5,492 nucleotides of DNA, from NCBI GenBank assembly GCA_016931875.1, contig JAFGDX010000204.1, positions 1 to 5,492 on the forward strand, written 5' to 3'. A program made the position numbers and the translations under genes. Below, piece by piece: positions 5,411-5,492 of the stretch. The stretch is from Prolixibacteraceae bacterium. GTDB lineage: Bacteria; Bacteroidota; Bacteroidia; Bacteroidales; Prolixibacteraceae. Each line of letters opens with the position of its first letter. Position 1 is the first letter of the stretch. Under the pieces are notes generated by a model. It saw nothing but the letters and a program-made list of their open reading frames with translations. It was not told the origin of the DNA and made no database searches.

Positions 5411-5435
5411 ATTTCAGTTCGCTCACTCCTGAAAT
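5411..5435 (-). repeat. Hairpin with a REP-like core, possible third copy
   Basis: A 7-bp perfect stem ATTTCAG (5411-5417) / CTGAAAT (5429-5435) with an 11-base loop. On the minus strand the loop reads GTGAGCGAACTG, sharing TGAGCGAA with the copy at 1047-1070 though its arms differ. It may be a diverged member of the same repeat family. Confidence 0.4.
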
Positions 5436-5492
5436 CTGAGTCTCACGAATAAAAATACGATTTCACCTTTGTAAACCGGCAATACGCAAAAA

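Larger units (their letters stand above)
5160..5492. other. Non-coding intergenic stretch with repeat-like hairpins
   Basis: 333 bases without a convincing gene. It begins with an A-rich 3' trailer (5160-5220), then the lyase terminator, then hairpin-rich DNA (5304-5435), then an unremarkable A/T-rich tail. TATTTTTG at 5263-5270 fits TAnnTTTG on the plus strand, but no coding start follows within the window and no -33 box is suitably placed. An open frame at 5252-5452 lacks an ATG and runs through the hairpins; it is probably spurious. Confidence 0.6.

Noticed and set aside
5252..5452. 66-codon plus-strand open frame at the right end
   Set aside because: It can only start at TTG, has no ATG before its hairpin-rich middle, runs straight through the multi-hairpin repeat, and shows no recognisable domain; it is best seen as a chance frame in repeat DNA.

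Overview
The window looks like chromosomal DNA from a Bacteroidota bacterium, plausibly a marine or anaerobic Marinilabiliales/Prolixibacteraceae-type lineage. The phylum call rests on A/T-rich leaders without Shine-Dalgarno sequences, several matches to the Bacteroidota -7 promoter element TAnnTTTG, and Bacteroidota-like histidyl-tRNA synthetase and histidine ammonia-lyase sequences. The family-level call is only an impression. No phage, conjugation, insertion-sequence transposase, CRISPR or RNA gene was seen.

Layout. The left half is transcribed leftward. It holds the N-terminal two thirds of histidine ammonia-lyase (hutH, cut by the window edge), a 208-base spacer carrying two repeat-type hairpins, histidyl-tRNA synthetase (hisS) with its own short-leader promoter, and a small DUF4870 membrane protein. 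A 79-base divergent spacer follows. The right half is transcribed rightward. It holds a free methionine-(R)-sulfoxide reductase of the GAF-fold type (three catalytic-type cysteines in the family spacing), then a PLP-dependent beta-eliminating lyase of the tyrosine phenol-lyase/tryptophanase family, closed by a strong intrinsic terminator. The last ~240 bases hold no convincing gene, only hairpin-rich repeat-like DNA.

How the genes relate. Four of the five genes concern amino acids: histidine charging (hisS), histidine breakdown to urocanate (hutH), rescue of oxidised free methionine (fRMsr), and C-C lyase cleavage of an aromatic amino acid to ammonia, pyruvate and a leaving group. Each appears to have its own expression signals, so this looks like a neighbourhood of single-gene units rather than one operon.

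Most unusual signals. (1) The beta-eliminating lyase has the substrate-pocket signature of tyrosine phenol-lyase, but its PLP and cation site is altered: the arginine of the DATR/SARF motif is Leu, and the KKD...NIGG lysine loop reads RKVSSTRGGG. (2) The hisS-hutH spacer holds two opposed hairpins with a common core and differing but self-complementary arms, which could form mutually exclusive folds just upstream of hutH. (3) The two divergent start codons at 3009 and 3089 are each preceded by the same heptamer at the same 4-base distance. No clearly novel multi-gene system is evident.
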